NCBI RefSeq assembly: GCF_000276665.1
Contig: NW_004955438.1
Location: 16,610,777-16,674,776, forward strand
DNA: 64,000 nt
Origin: Chinchilla lanigera
Lineage: Eukaryota > Chordata > Mammalia > Rodentia > Chinchillidae
Reading direction: 5' to 3'
Shown here: in pieces, positions 1-12,249 of the stretch
Position numbering within the stretch: position 1 is the stretch's first letter
Layout: each line of letters opens with the position of its first letter
Translations under genes and position numbers: made by a program
Notes under the pieces: model-generated
Databases searched by the model: none
What the model was told of the DNA's origin: nothing
Seen by the model: only the letters and a program-made list of their open reading frames with translations

Positions 1-1914
1 GTAACTCTGTATTGTCTGTATTGTGCTTGTGATATGTTGTAAAATGTTGTATGTCTGTTAATGTTTCCCTCCTTTTATCCTTAAAATAAAAAAAAACAGT
101 TAATTTTACTTTTTCATATTTCATTCATTTTGTACTAATTTCTACTAAAAGTTTAGTAAACTTCTTTTCCATAAAATCTGCTGCATTCCTTGAGAATATA
201 AGTTTGGCTGTGTATAACAGACTCTGAGATTTATTTTTTCTTTTTCATACCCACCTTGTTCAATTTTTGCCCATTTTTGTTGTATTCTCTTAGCAAATGC
301 AATGCCTTTTTTCACTCTCTGAAGCACCTTGACCATATTTATTTTATAGTTTTATTAGATATAGCGTTTCATAAAGCCTTTAAAAATCCAGAGTTTAAGT
401 TCTTATTACTTAGTGTATTGCCTCTTGGTTGGTATTAATTTTTCACACAGTTTTGTGATTTCATCCACAAACTCAAAGTATATTGGAGGGTTTGGGATTT
501 TTTGTTTTTTGCATTTATTTTGCTCACTCTTCATATCTGTCTGTGTAAGCAGCTTTTCTGTTGCTTCTACCTGGTCCCATGGACTGAGTTCAATGTGTTC
601 TTATAAAGATGTCTTGGCTATAAGCACAGGAAACTGGGCCTGTTTTTCCCAGCCCCGTCTGTGAATGCTGACTTGAGCCTCAACGCAGGCCTTTTCCCCT
701 GGGGCAGTGAGCGCACCGAGTGAGGTTTGTTTGCACAGCCTGGAACAATGTGAATTCACGCCTGCGCTGCCCTTTTGTGCTGCCGTGGAATGATTTCAGC
801 CAACTGAATGCCGCAAATGTTTATTGTGGTCATCTCTACTCGGTTGGCGGGACTGAGGACTGAAATACAATGGAACATTCTGAAGGCAGTTGAATCGCTC
901 CTAATAAGGGAAGGTAACAGTTGCATGATTAAACTTCCCAAAATGGCACTTTGAAAACCTCTAGTGGCCTTCAGAAAGCACATTAGAAGCCGGCAGCCTT
1001 CCTGGCTGACTTGTACCCCTTTACTGTCTAATCTAGCCCCCCAAAGTGCCTCCTGCCACCATCAGCTCCTGGATCCGCAGCTCAGCTCAGGCTGCCGAGA
1101 TTTGCTTGTGGCTAGGATGGAGGCTGTTGAATACTCTGACCTGGGGGTTAGGGCAGCAGCATAGTCTGAAGACTTGGATTTGGGTTTCCAGCACAGAAAT
1201 GTGTATGATTGCTTGGTCTACAGTAATACAGTGGTACAGACTGGGTGGCTTGTGGAGACCTTCCTTGTCTCAGTGATACAGGAAAATGGAAACTCCCACC
1301 CTGAACGATATCTGGGACCAGTTCATGTTCTCTAAAATCGAAGAATGAATTTTAGGAACAATGGAGGTTAAGAGCAGAATATATTTACTGAGGGAAGGAA
1401 AGCTTCTGTCCAAGAGAGGGACAGAAGGGGGCCCAAGTGGGTTGCCGAGGACCTTGCCCTTCCCAGGGACTTCACAGAGGAAAACCACCAGGTGAGACAG
1501 GTCCAAGATAGGGGGAAAATGAGAAATTACAAGGTGGGCATGAGATGAGACAAAACTATGGTCAGCCAATAAGATTACAAGTATAATTATTCAGGTAAAA
1601 TTGATTAAATTGGGATCAAATGGGGAAGCGAGTCACATAGCAAGGGGGTATGGATACAGAACAGGGGCTTTTCCTGTAGGGGGTCGGGCTCGTGACTCTT
1701 TCTGGCTTTTTCAAGGTGATTGCTACCTACTTAGGATATCAATCTCTGATGTTCATACCTAAGGAGGTATGTCTGTGCATTTGCTTCGTCTTTTGTCATG
1801 AGGTCTGGCCCGTGGCAAACACTCTCCATTTACAAGGTATCTTGTCTTTCACGTTGGCTCCTTCAAGGCTCTGGCCCTGTCTCACTGCCTGTACTACTTC
1901 TGTCTAACTCAGCT
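1..1914. other. Intergenic, no gene recognised
   Basis: The first 660 bases are A/T-rich without a repeat I can name. The stretch from about 690 to 960 reads as unique sequence and could be a conserved noncoding element. 970-1914 shows no coding signal: ORFs are short and have no recognisable protein. Confidence 0.4.
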
Positions 1915-2240
1915 TCTTACAACATCAGAGTTCTAGAGTCCCGAAGTCCCGTTGGCTGCCAGCAGGGTTGGCTTCCCTGGAGCCTCTCTCCTTGGCCTGC
2001 CCTGTTTATATGGTTGACCCTCTGTGCACCCAGCGCTGAGGTCCTGCGTGTTCTCCATCCTGCTCTGATAAGGTCACTGGTCACTGGATTAGAGCCCATC
2101 CTAAAGGCTTCACTTTAATTTAATCACCTTTTCAAAGGCCCTGTCTCTGAGCAGTCGCTCTGAGGTTTTGGGAGTCAGGACTGCAGCATGAATTAGGGAA
2201 AGAACCATAGAACCTGAGGTGATAGGAAAGGATGATCCTG
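1915..2240 (-). mobile_element. MLT1-type MaLR LTR, antisense
   Basis: The order of blocks is that of an inverted MLT1 LTR: a 'gttctagagtc..gaagtcc' block, 'cagcagggttggcttcc', a 'ggattagagcccatcc' block, then 'tttaatttaatcacctttt' and 'caaaggccctgtctc'. It is diverged and has no internal retroviral region. Confidence 0.65.
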
Positions 2241-3555
2241 CTTCAAGAGCAGGTGAGGGTGCTACTGGGGCCACAGTTGCTATGTCATGGATTAACCAGC
2301 CCAGGGGCCAGCGGTAACGTCCATGCAACTCAAATCACATTCTTTTAACACAGGCACGCTTCACTTTGACCACTATTCTCATTTGTTAAAATGACAAAAC
2401 GAAGGAAGTTTTTACACCAAGCTTCAGAGTACCTTCTGGGTGAGACTCTCAGTGGTAGTCAAAGCCCACAGAACCTCGCCTATCATAGAAAATCAACTGC
2501 AAGTGCCCAGCAGTTGGGCAAGGGCCACTGGTGCTCAGCCTCAGCTTTGTGGGCACATTAGAAGTGGCAGTGGCCATGGAAACCCAAGAGGGACAGCTGT
2601 GTAGCATGTTCATCACTTGTAGACAACACCAAGGGGTAGAGTTGACCTAGTGCTGCTGGATTTCCATAATTTCAAAGGAAGCCAAAAATACACATTTTTA
2701 ACGTGCATCATCTCCAGTATAGAACATTGGCTTGAAGCCACAGAGAAATTCAAATGAGGCACATGTCCAGTCCTTATTCAGAGGGTGAGGCAGAGTCTAA
2801 CCTGAGACACAGGGAGAGGAGAAGAGGCACAGGAGGGGGGGGCCGTGTGACAGACACGGACACAGTCAGAGCAGTGCTGGCTTCTACATGTCAGCCGGAA
2901 CTAACTTCTCAGCCTCTTGCAAACACCCCAACAAGCACAGCTGGATGCTAAGCCATCAGGGAAGGTTAATGAGTGACTTTACGGGGGGAACCAAAGGCAT
3001 TATTGCCAGAGGAAGTGGCAGGTTCCACTTAGGAAGGTTGTTGTCCAAACCAAACCACTAAAGCTAATTTCCAGGAAATTCCATGAGTAGAGGGACCTGC
3101 CAAGGACATTAGGGTGATGTGCTCAGTCACATCCAGAATGCAGGAAATCCTACCGGTCAAATGGCCTTGTTTTGTTAGGGGTAAAAAGGAGAGGTGAGAC
3201 AGCTATATATTGAATGAGATTTAAAAGACACATTTGACATGGTAGGGAAATTTGGACTTTGGACTAAGGAAATCTTCTTAATCTCATTACACATGATAAT
3301 GATTTTGCAGTGCTTTTTTTTTCCCATGCTGGGGACTGAACCCAGGGTTTCTACTACCAGCTGGGCTTTATCTGTTGGAGATACAAGTGGAATGATAAGA
3401 TTTCTGCAAGTGGCTTCAAAATACTCAGGGGAAAGGTAAAAAGGGAAGAAGTGGGGTGAGCAAAATAAGGTCAGCCACAAATGTTGATGATTATGGATAA
3501 TTATGATGGATACATAGGATGGTCATGTCACTGTGTTTTTTTCTCTACTTTTATG
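2241..3555. other. Intergenic, no gene recognised
   Basis: No coding signal is seen. A degenerate antisense ID-like SINE remnant may lie at about 3315-3400 (T-run, then 'gctggggactgaacccaggg'). Confidence 0.35.
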
Positions 3556-3559
3556 TGTC

Positions 3560-3872
3560 CATCTGAGCACTCCTAACCTGAAAACCCCAAATCAAAATCC
3601 CAAATGCTCTAAAACCTGAAATGTTTTGAGGGCTGAGATGGTGCCACGAGCAGAAAATTCCACACCTGACCTTGCATGACTAAAAATATTTTGTACATTA
3701 CCACAGGTGATATGTGTAAGGCATATATGAAACATATACGAGTTTTGTGTGTTGACTTGGATCTCCTCTGCATACAGCTCATTTGCATATGCAAATATTC
3801 CAGATTTTAAAAAACCTGAAATCTGAAACACTTCTGTTGCCACACATTTTGGGTATAGGGTATTTATTTTCA
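3560..3872. mobile_element. Old MER-type DNA-transposon-like repeat
   Basis: Repeated 'ctgaaa/ccaaat/aaatgctc' phrases at both ends and a 'gcatatgcaaatattcc' centre resemble a common ancient mammalian repeat whose family name I cannot fix. The ends read as imperfect inverted copies of each other. Confidence 0.45.
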
Positions 3873-6800
3873 GCTTTCTGAAATGATAATCCTAATATAC
3901 AGCTCAGGCTAAGCCCAGGCAGAACAAGGGCCCCTGTGGAGAGGAGGAGGAGCCGGGGCCCTCGGCCTTGCTGTGCCCTGGCTGTGACTTTATCTGACTT
4001 GCAGCTGTGAACTGCCTTCCCTGTGTCTTCTATCCTTTCTTTCAGCAGACAGTGAGTACGCACCAGCTAGATGGGAGGGCCAGACCAGAACAGGAGGCAA
4101 AAAAACGAAATTAAAGAAGATTGATCTTCCAACAAGTGTTCCCTTTTCAAACTTTCTAGCAGCAAGCTTCCCTGGGCACCCCGAGTTCTGGGCAGAGCAA
4201 GACCGTGTGCCGGGTCCTGCAGTTTGCTGGTCCTGCACTGCAGTAGGAGGACATGTGAGTGTGCTGTCCCAGGCATGTGGCTAAATATTTATCTATATCA
4301 TGTAAAGTGTTGATATTTTGTCTTGGGACATTAATTTGGATTTTAAAGATGTTACATTAAAAGGGGTAATGTGTTTTGATTTCTGCAACCTGACTGCTGC
4401 CTAAATGCTCCCCTTAAGTTTGTGGGGTTGGGGGTAGCTCCTCCCCCAGCCCCACCGGTGCTGGCCCTGCACACAGTTCCCAGTACACACCCCAAAGCCA
4501 CGCGAGTGGCTGTCACTGTTCAGGAAAAACCTCCAGCCTCCTTTCGCCCCTGGTGAGCACAGTGAGACAAAGCAAGGCAAAGGCAGTTCCTCAACAGGGA
4601 GAACAGCCAGTGGCATTTTTGACACGCTGCTGCCACCAAGCCTCTATTCTCCTTGTCTTAACTTATCCCTGGCTAGAAAGATGGGGACACAGGGGCAGAG
4701 ATTCTCCCTCTAGAAGCCCAGGGCTTCTTGATGCCCTTGCGCAGGTTGATTCTTTACAGAGCCCTCAGGGCGGCTTCGTCCATCCTGGAGGACCCCGCCT
4801 GTGCTCCTGTCCTTCAAGTCTCCTTTTCCCCCTCCTGCTGCCCAAACTCCCTCTCTTCTCCCTTCATGTGTCAGGGTGTCAGGGTCTCACTGTTTGGCTG
4901 GCAGTGTTTCTGGGAGCTGCAGGAGACATATGGCGCCGGAGTCACTGTGGCTTCTATGTCAGCTTGTAGCCTCAGCTTGTCAGCAGCTGCCTTCGTGGGG
5001 CTTCCTGACAGGGGTTCACCATGGAGCCAACCCTGGGACCAATGGCAGCCTCGACCAGACTGATCTCCCTGTACCCCTGTTGTCTTTAAAATCTTGAACA
5101 ATGGCTTATTCATGGTACTTACCCCACAGTTACTCCACCAAGCACCGTTTCTCATCGGTATGGAGGGCGCCGTTCAACTCGCGGCAAAGGGAAGCTCACA
5201 TCTGCGTGATTCAAGCCAGAAACCACCCCGACAGTTCCAGAGACAGAGGCTGAGTTGGCTCGAGGCTGATTAGCCCATGACTGAAGAGTTAAGTAGACAC
5301 GAGAGCATAAGAGATGGGAGACCTCCGCACACTGACATCCCTGCCTGGGGATTGCTTCCCTGAACTGTTCATGAAGTAATAACAATGGCTCTTCTGGGGG
5401 AAGGTGGCTGTTCTCTGCAAAGGTCCTCCAGCTACTCCCCGGTGGTCACGTAAGGAACTGCTGCCCATGGTGTCCTTGTGGCTTTGCCACACTGCAGCCT
5501 CTGCTCCACCAGAAATGGTGAGAAAACCGTACTAAGTCTGTGTGTTAAGCTCTGATACCGTGCCTAGCACATAGTTGGCACTCAAGGAACTTGACTGCAT
5601 GGATACATCAGCCTTTGGGTATCACATGTGTGGTCTGAGGTTCAGAGATTTTGCACAAGATCTGCATCCTTCTAATTTTCTGAATGCCTATCCCGGGATG
5701 CCTGGATCCCTCCATGATTGCTTCTGGTTTCTTTGCACCTCTGAAAATATCATGAATGCTCAGCGTGAAAGAAGACTCTGGAGAGTGGGTGAGAGACAAG
5801 AGTCATTTTCCCTGCTTGTTGCCCGAACCTGGTGCTGTAGTCTGCAGGGGCTGCCTGGTCCCTCAGGCTTAGCGTCCTATAGACTGCCCATAGCAGGCAT
5901 CAGGAAGTGTGCTTTGAACAAGCCACCGAGAGAGGGCGCGCTTGTCCCTTCAGTGTTGAGCTCTGGGTCTGACCACAGCAGGAAGGTGCCCAATAAAACT
6001 TAGCCCACAGAAGCCCAAGCAAAAGTGCTGGGAGGTGAGAAGTACTGCACCCCCTGGGAACAGCCATATCCAAGCTGGAAAAAGAGGTTTTCACATATCT
6101 TGCAATTAGTCCCTCTTCTGAGGTACATGCTTAATTTTTCTTTCTTTGACTCAGCACCCGCCAGGACCATAACAGAGGAAAATGTTTACCAGTCCTCGGA
6201 GTAGTTGATACAGAGGGTTCCCGAGGCCGGCACCAGGTTCCTGGAAGCAAACCAAGGGGTTGGGAAATGTGGGGTGGAGCTTGTGAGTCTTGTCCTCTTC
6301 CTCCACCTCTGCATCCGGTCAGGGGAGAAGACACAAGCCAGGGCCAGACACTCACTGCCTGCTAAGCCTTTGGCCGGCAGAATCAAGTTCAGTTTGCGGG
6401 GCAGCCCTGGGAGTGGGTGTTCTCCTCACTTCACAGATCGGAAACTAACTGTGGGGCAGTGCAGATAACTGGTCTGGATTCATGGGGGTGCAAGGGGCAG
6501 AGTGGGGATCCATACAGCCTCTGGAACTGGGGCCTCTCTCCCACGCTCCCGGTCCCAGTGCAGAATAATGCCAGTGTTCACTGAGGGCCACCAGCAGCCA
6601 GGTGGTTCTGAGTAGAATGGGGGCACAGAAGGGGCTGCCAGACCCGCCCTGGACAGCCCAAGGAAGACTGCCAAGGTCACCAGTTAGTATCCAGGCCTGG
6701 ACTTGGGTCCAGGAGCAGGCTCTGCAGCCCCCTTCAGGTCCACAGGTCCTTTGTCCTCTTGGCCTTAATGTTCTTGGCCAGACCACCCGACATCTTGTCT

Positions 6801-9545
6801 CTCTTTGGTTTATCCGTTCCATCTATCCCTCTACCGTGGGATAAGCTGATTTTCCAGGCCTCAGATCTGGTCACACCAGTGCCCTCCCAGGGCCCTTTGC
6901 GGCCCCTCCTGGGAAATATGCTGGTCCCGAGATCTGATGCAACCATGCCAGCTGTGAATCTTGGAAACACTTCATGCAAATGCCCGCTAAAGCCCAACTC
7001 CATCTGCCTTAGCTCTGCCGTCACTGGGACACAAACCAGACACCCATGGCATAAAGGAGGAGAGGTCCAGCTGAGCAACATGTGAGGCAGCTGTGCCTGA
7101 GCCGGCTGCAGTCCACCCTGACGACGATGTTGCTGTCCACATCTGTCCCATGCTTGAGCCCAGTAGCCCTGCCTAGAGCCCCTGAGAGGGTCCCATCTGC
7201 ATGCCCCCACCCACAGCCACACTGTCTTTGCATGTCACATGAGAAGTCCATGGTCACTGCCGTGAACAGAGGATTAATGCACTTGCACAGCAGGGGAGGG
7301 GAAGGATGGGCTTTAGCACCTTGGGTTGCTGTGGTGGTGGCGGCAGCTCCCCTCTGGGGAGAGGGCACAGCTTCAGTGCCGGGCTCTCTGGAACTAGTAC
7401 AAAGTCTTAGTAGTTTCAAGGACAGGTTGTATCCATCAGAAGAACCTGAGAAATAGGAGCCGCTCTCCTGAGAGCACTGGGAGACACCTCTGCGCCCCTC
7501 AGCTGTTTGGGGCACCTCCAATGCCATCGTGCTCCAGCTAGACTTGAGCAGCTCAGCGGGTCCTTTGCCCGAGTGCAGCATGGCCCAAGCAGAAGGACAC
7601 AAAGAGCTTTGGGGCTTTCTCTCCTGTCCTCCTTCCCCTTCCCCTTTCTTCCTCCCCCATCCCACACTTATGGGTGACAGTTGTGTATCAGGCCCAGTGG
7701 TAGGCGCCGAGGATTCAAGGCCCCAAATACACCACAAAGGCCCTGGACCTCCTGAAGCTGACGGAGTTGTGGGGACAGACAAGAATACGGTGAGAAGATG
7801 CTGAGGTACAGAACAGAGGGGACCCCAGCAGAACAGAGGGAACACAGTTTCAGGGACCCCAACAAAGCAGGGTGGTCAGGGCCTCTGGGCAGTCCTGGGT
7901 GTGACAAACCAGAAGCAAGCAGGTCCCGGGCATGGGGCCAGTGTGGGGAGGACCCAAGAAACAAGAACATCTCAGCGGGGACTGTCCACATTGACAGCTG
8001 GGGAGGGGAACTAACGACCCCAAGTGTTTGGAGCCCGAGGGGCTTCCTTGGACACAAAGCTATTAACACAAAGCAGGAAAATTCTGGGCAGACTGGGACG
8101 AGCTGGTCACACAGGCTGCTCATCAGAGAAGCCCCCAGAGGGAAGGGGAGCTGGTCCAGGAGGTGGCGAGGGCCAGGCCAGCTGAGGCAAGTGCGTGCAG
8201 AGGGCACCCGTTCCCGTGTTGCTTATTATGGTAGAAGATGATCTGGTCTTGCTGGAGGAGCGGCACTGATGGCCAGAGGGCATTAGCTTTGCCTTCACTG
8301 GCTTGCCTCGCTGGACAGCAGTGATGCAAATCAGACCGTGTAAACGCCGGCTCAGGGCCACCCGGCCCCTCCCCAGCTTGGCACATCTGGAAGGGACCGG
8401 GCGCAATCACTGTAATCCTTACCACATGGCTCCCTTTGGCCTGCTTCTCTTTCTCACATGACCACCGTCACCCAGCCCTCCCCAGGAGCTTCCGGGGGGC
8501 TAGCAGGGGCCGGCAGAGAGACGGAGATCAGGAATCCTGTACAGACCGCAGTGGGACAGTGACTGAGCTCTGCCCTGTCCCCAGGGACTCGTCCCCTGAG
8601 TCCTCATAGTTTTCCCCCGGGAAAGTGCTTGAGTTTGGGGACTCTGTGCTGCTGAAATGGACCACTGCCAACTGAATGTCTTAAGCCATGTAAGTGACAT
8701 CTTACAGATAGGGGGCAGAAGCCAGAGCAGTGTCACTGGGCAGGTGTTGGCAGGGCTGCTTCTTCTCTGTTCCAGCTTCTGGTGCCACCCAAACTCCTTG
8801 GCTTGTGGCCCCTGCCTTGCATCATGTTGACCTCTCTTGTCACGTCTCTTGCTCTCTCCCTGACCCTCCTGCCTTCCTCTCACAAGGATCCTTGAGATAC
8901 CATGGGGCTGTATTGAGACCCTCAGCTGAGACACATTTGCATGGCAGGCAGCATAGTCGCCGGCTGGAAGGATTAGTATGGGAACATCATGGCGAACTTT
9001 CGTTCAGCCTGGCATGGGGCCCCTCTTGTTTCCATTTTACAAATGTGAAGGCTGAAGCTGACCACATATCTATCTGCCACTCAAGGACAGGGCCAGGGCG
9101 GGAGTCACAGTCAAGTTCCAGCAGGCCACTGCCCTAGCCATATGGTTCATGGGCACCTTCATGAGAATGAAGAGAGGGTGCTCCTTGACCCAGGCAAAGG
9201 GCACCCATGTGGGGCACACGACCTGGAGAGTGGGAACACTGGATATCAGCCACCCATGTCCCCTTGGATGCCTCTGTGCAGGAACAAGCATGTAGCCATA
9301 GTGACTATGGAGTCCGTATCTGTGGTATCTCTTAACCCACGGCTAATGAGAGAGAGGAGGGTTGATGGGACAGACAGATGTGGGGCTGCCTTACTGAGCT
9401 GCAATAGTCAGAGAGGCCTCCTCCTAAGCTATCCAGGGTGCAGTGGCCCTCAAGTGACAGAGAGAAGTGTCAGGAGGAGGGGCTGTCCCACCAGTACCTG
9501 GGCAGACCTACCTGCTCTTCAGGAAGGGCAGCTCCAAAATGACCT
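3873..9545. other. Intergenic, no gene recognised
   Basis: G/C-moderate sequence with many overlapping short ORFs and no recognisable protein. A MIR-like tail ('gtgcctagcacatagttgg') is near 5560-5590. The stretch 8230-8420 reads as unique and could be conserved noncoding DNA. Nothing else is supported. Confidence 0.4.
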
Positions 9546-9550
9546 ACAAT

Positions 9551-9782
9551 GGGGTGGCAAACTGAGGGCCAGGTAGGAAACACTTTAGTCTTTGCCAGCC
9601 ACTCAGTCTCCATGGCCACCTCTCAACTGCCATGAAGTGTTTGAACATCTAGAGGCAATATGTAAATAGGTGTGCATGGTTCTTTTCTAATAAAACTTTA
9701 TTTACAACAACAAGCATGGGTGTTTCCAACAAAACTTTATTTATAACAATAGACAGTGGGCTGGGCTTGGCCCTTTTCTGAG
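9551..9782 (+). mobile_element. hAT-type MER DNA transposon fossil
   Basis: It reads in the order of the common 'gtcagcaaac' medium-reiterated element: 'ggcaaactgagggccag', 'cactttagtctttgccagcc', 'caatatgtaaatag', 'aataaaactttatttac', and a 'ggcttggccc' end. The 'aaaactttattta' segment occurs twice (near 9702 and 9736), which points to a small internal duplication. Confidence 0.6.
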
Positions 9783-10739
9783 GCCATTTTGTCTTCTTTT
9801 ACCTCCTCCCTGGTCAAGGAGACAGGTGCTCCCTGAAAACCTTTAAGGCAGAACAGGCCCTGCCTAACTCTTCAACCAAGAAAGAATGCGTTTTACTGGG
9901 AGGCTGGGCTGTGATAGTGACAGTGAGCTCCCAGAAAAGCAGTAACTGCTAGAGGCTGTGGCTGTCCCCCATGTATGAAGTGGGCTGCTAACACTGTCCC
10001 ATTGAATCCCTAAGATGCTCCTGAGTCTTGTTCTGGGGCAATGTGATCATCAACCCTGTCACTCCCCTGCCACATGACCCAACACAAGCTGGGAGTAGGG
10101 AGGGTTTAGCAGTAGGTCATAAGTCCCCACACAGCTGGGCATGACTGATATGCACAGGCAGGTTAATAATGCCACCTCCCTTCCAACTTCTTAATTCATG
10201 TTCTTTAAACCCAAAGGTACAAACCTACTTCCTTCCAGGGCAGATAAGTAAAGTCAGATGGACTTGATGCTACAGAACCATCTGGAGTTACAGGCAGTCA
10301 TCCTTAACTCCTGCTGGCCCGGGCCAGCTGTACAAATGGACACATGCCCTTGAAAGGTATAAGTCAGCAAGCTCATGAACTGTGGTGTAAAATGCGTCCA
10401 TTACTGGACACATGTACCCCCAAGGGCCTGGAAGGAGGGCTACACCTGACACGACTTCTGGGGCCCTGTGTTGGTTTCTCTGATGTACCAGCTCAGCTGG
10501 GCTGCGGGGACCCAGTTGTTTGATCAAACACCTTGCTGGGAAGGTGCTATTCAGATGTGACTGACACTTAGATCAGTAGACTTTTAGGACAGATAACAGA
10601 TCACCCTGCATAAACCAGTCAGAGACCTTAACAACAGAGATGGAGGTAGACTTTCGGCAGGAGAGGGAGGAATTCTCAAGGGTGCCACAGGGAGCCTACT
10701 ATCAGGGAATGTAAGATGGCGGCTATGTTAAATGGCATG
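9783..10739. other. Intergenic, no gene recognised
   Basis: Mixed sequence with no coding signal or repeat that I can name. Confidence 0.35.
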
Positions 10740-11099
10740 TGAGCGATCACCAAACAGGCTTTTGTGTAAAGTAATGAGGCTAGTTTTATTTCACGCCTGT
10801 GGGGACGGCTGAGATTCTGGAAGATATCAGCCCCCGGCCAGAGGAGAGGCAGAGTTATATAAGGCTTAGGGAGGGAGCTGTGTTCTCTGACAGAATTTGG
10901 GGGTGGGATGCCGGTGGTCAAGAGTTCCAGAAAGGTCCGAAGGGTGAGGCAGGTGTGTGGATAACATCAGACTCTCCCCCGCTGGGCAGATTGCCTGCCC
11001 TATCCTGGTGTCTTTATGTCCTTCTGCTCTGTGTACTGAGGACAGCATGGCCCACTGGTGGATTCCTGTTGTTTGCTGAAAATGGCGTGTTTGCTGACA
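10740..11099 (-). mobile_element. Probable solo retroviral LTR, minus strand
   Basis: Read on the minus strand it begins TGTCAGCAAAC and has a TATA box (TTATATAAC, near 10853-10861). AATAAA follows about 70 bases later (near 10786), and it closes with a TTTGGTGATCGCTCA end. This is the U3-R-U5 layout of an LTR. No internal retroviral genes are present and no clear target duplication was found, so the borders are approximate. The family is not assigned. Confidence 0.5.
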
Positions 11100-11139
11100 G
11101 GATCTCACCTGGGTCAGGCATGACAGCAACATCAACTCA

Positions 11140-11290
11140 CATCCGAATTTCTAGGCTGCCAGGCGATTGGCCTGCCCTATGAATTTGAGATTTACCAGGT
11201 CTTACAACTGCGTGAACTAATTCCTTAAAAATCTCTCAGTCTCTACCTCTCAGTCTGTGCCTCACTCAGTCTCGGACTCCAGCCTGTCTC
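11140..11290 (+). mobile_element. MLT2/ERVL LTR 3' fragment
   Basis: The phrases 'aatttgagatttaccaggtc', 'acaactgcgtgaactaattcc' and 'ttaaaaatctctcagtctc' follow the order of the 3' third of an MLT2-type LTR. A TCTC-rich run follows. Confidence 0.5.
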
Positions 11291-11314
11291 TCTCTCCTCT
11301 CTCTCACAGAGTTG

Positions 11315-11580
11315 TTCCTTGCAGAGGAGTGGTTCCAGGACCCTTGCACATACAAAATCCTTGGAACTCAAGTCCCTTACCTACAGTGATGTAGTGTTTG
11401 CATATAATTTATACACATCCTCCCAGACAGCTTAAGTCCTCTCTAGATTATAGCTAAGCTCTATACCTAATACAGTGCAAATGATATGTGAATAGCTGTT
11501 ATGCTGTATTCTTTAGGGAATAATGCCAAGGAAATCTGTACCTATTCAGTACAGATTCAGTTATATTGGGGGACATTTTA
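11315..11580 (+). mobile_element. MER2/Tigger-type DNA transposon fossil
   Basis: Diagnostic blocks in order: 'gtggttccaggaccc', 'gtagtgtttgcatataa', 'cacatcctcccagacag', 'cctctctagattat', 'gtatt.tttagggaataatg' and 'tattcagtacagattc'. These match the MER2 (pogo/Tigger) consensus. The 3' terminal repeat is mostly lost. Confidence 0.7.
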
Positions 11581-11613
11581 TAGCTGAAGATTGAAAAGCA
11601 CAGTGAGCCGGGC

Positions 11614-11627
11614 CCAGCAGGGGGCAG
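11614..11627 (+). promoter_or_regulatory. CTCF-like motif, forward
   Basis: CCAGCAGGGGGCAG fits the CTCF core consensus CCASYAGRKGGCRS at all 14 positions. It lies just right of a MER2-type transposon and about 80 bp left of the (GT)n tract. Confidence 0.55.
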
Positions 11628-11707
11628 TGTGGGGCTAGGAACCGGCAGAGATGGGGCTGCCTATTGGGTCTTTGGTTTCCAGGCCCAGCGGTGCACATTG
11701 TATAAGA

Positions 11708-11709
<2 letters not shown>

Positions 11710-11760
<51 letters not shown>
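11710..11760 (+). repeat. (GT)n microsatellite, about 25 units
   Basis: An uninterrupted GT dinucleotide run lies between the two CTCF-like motifs. It is likely polymorphic and able to form Z-DNA. Confidence 0.97.
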
Positions 11761-11764
<4 letters not shown>

Positions 11765-12149
11765 GGGTCTGGCCCTGGGCAGAGGGGAGTGACTGAGCGG
11801 GATGGACAAGTCTAGGGCCCCTGGAGCCCTTTGTCTTGTAGGACAGGAAATAGCTTTGAAAGTGGGGCGCAGGGCAGAGCCTTTCCTGTGGAGGCCCGTG
11901 GCCTGGGGTGACCATGAGGACCTAGGTCACTTAGGGTGGCAGCCGTCGCCAGCCCCAGCTCTTCATTCTCCCACTGCACAGCCAGGTGTCCCCATGTGGA
12001 TCCTTCCATTTTGTCAAGAAAAACCAGAAATCAAGATTTTTGGTTGCCGCCCTGCTGTCAGCCAATCACAACCTTGTGCGGGCTGAAGGGGCCGGGGTCT
12101 CCCGCGGATGTTCTGCTTGTTGGCCTGGTTCCTGATTTATGGCTACCGC

Positions 12150-12246
12150 GATCCTGGGAAAATTCACTGAACTGTGCACATAGGACACGGGCACTTTTCT
12201 GTCCCTGTGTCACGTTTCAATAAAAAACTTCATTAAACCAAAACAG
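12150..12246 (+). mobile_element. Old LINE-1 3' tail
   Basis: 'aaaattcactgaactgtgcac', 'gtttcaataaaaaactt' and a final A-rich run follow the 3' end of old L1M elements. Confidence 0.45.
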
Positions 12247-12249
12247 AGC

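Noticed and set aside
7021..7845. Minus-strand ORF of 274 codons
   Set aside because: No recognisable protein, no supporting splice structure, and low-complexity S/P/G-rich composition typical of G/C-rich intergenic DNA.
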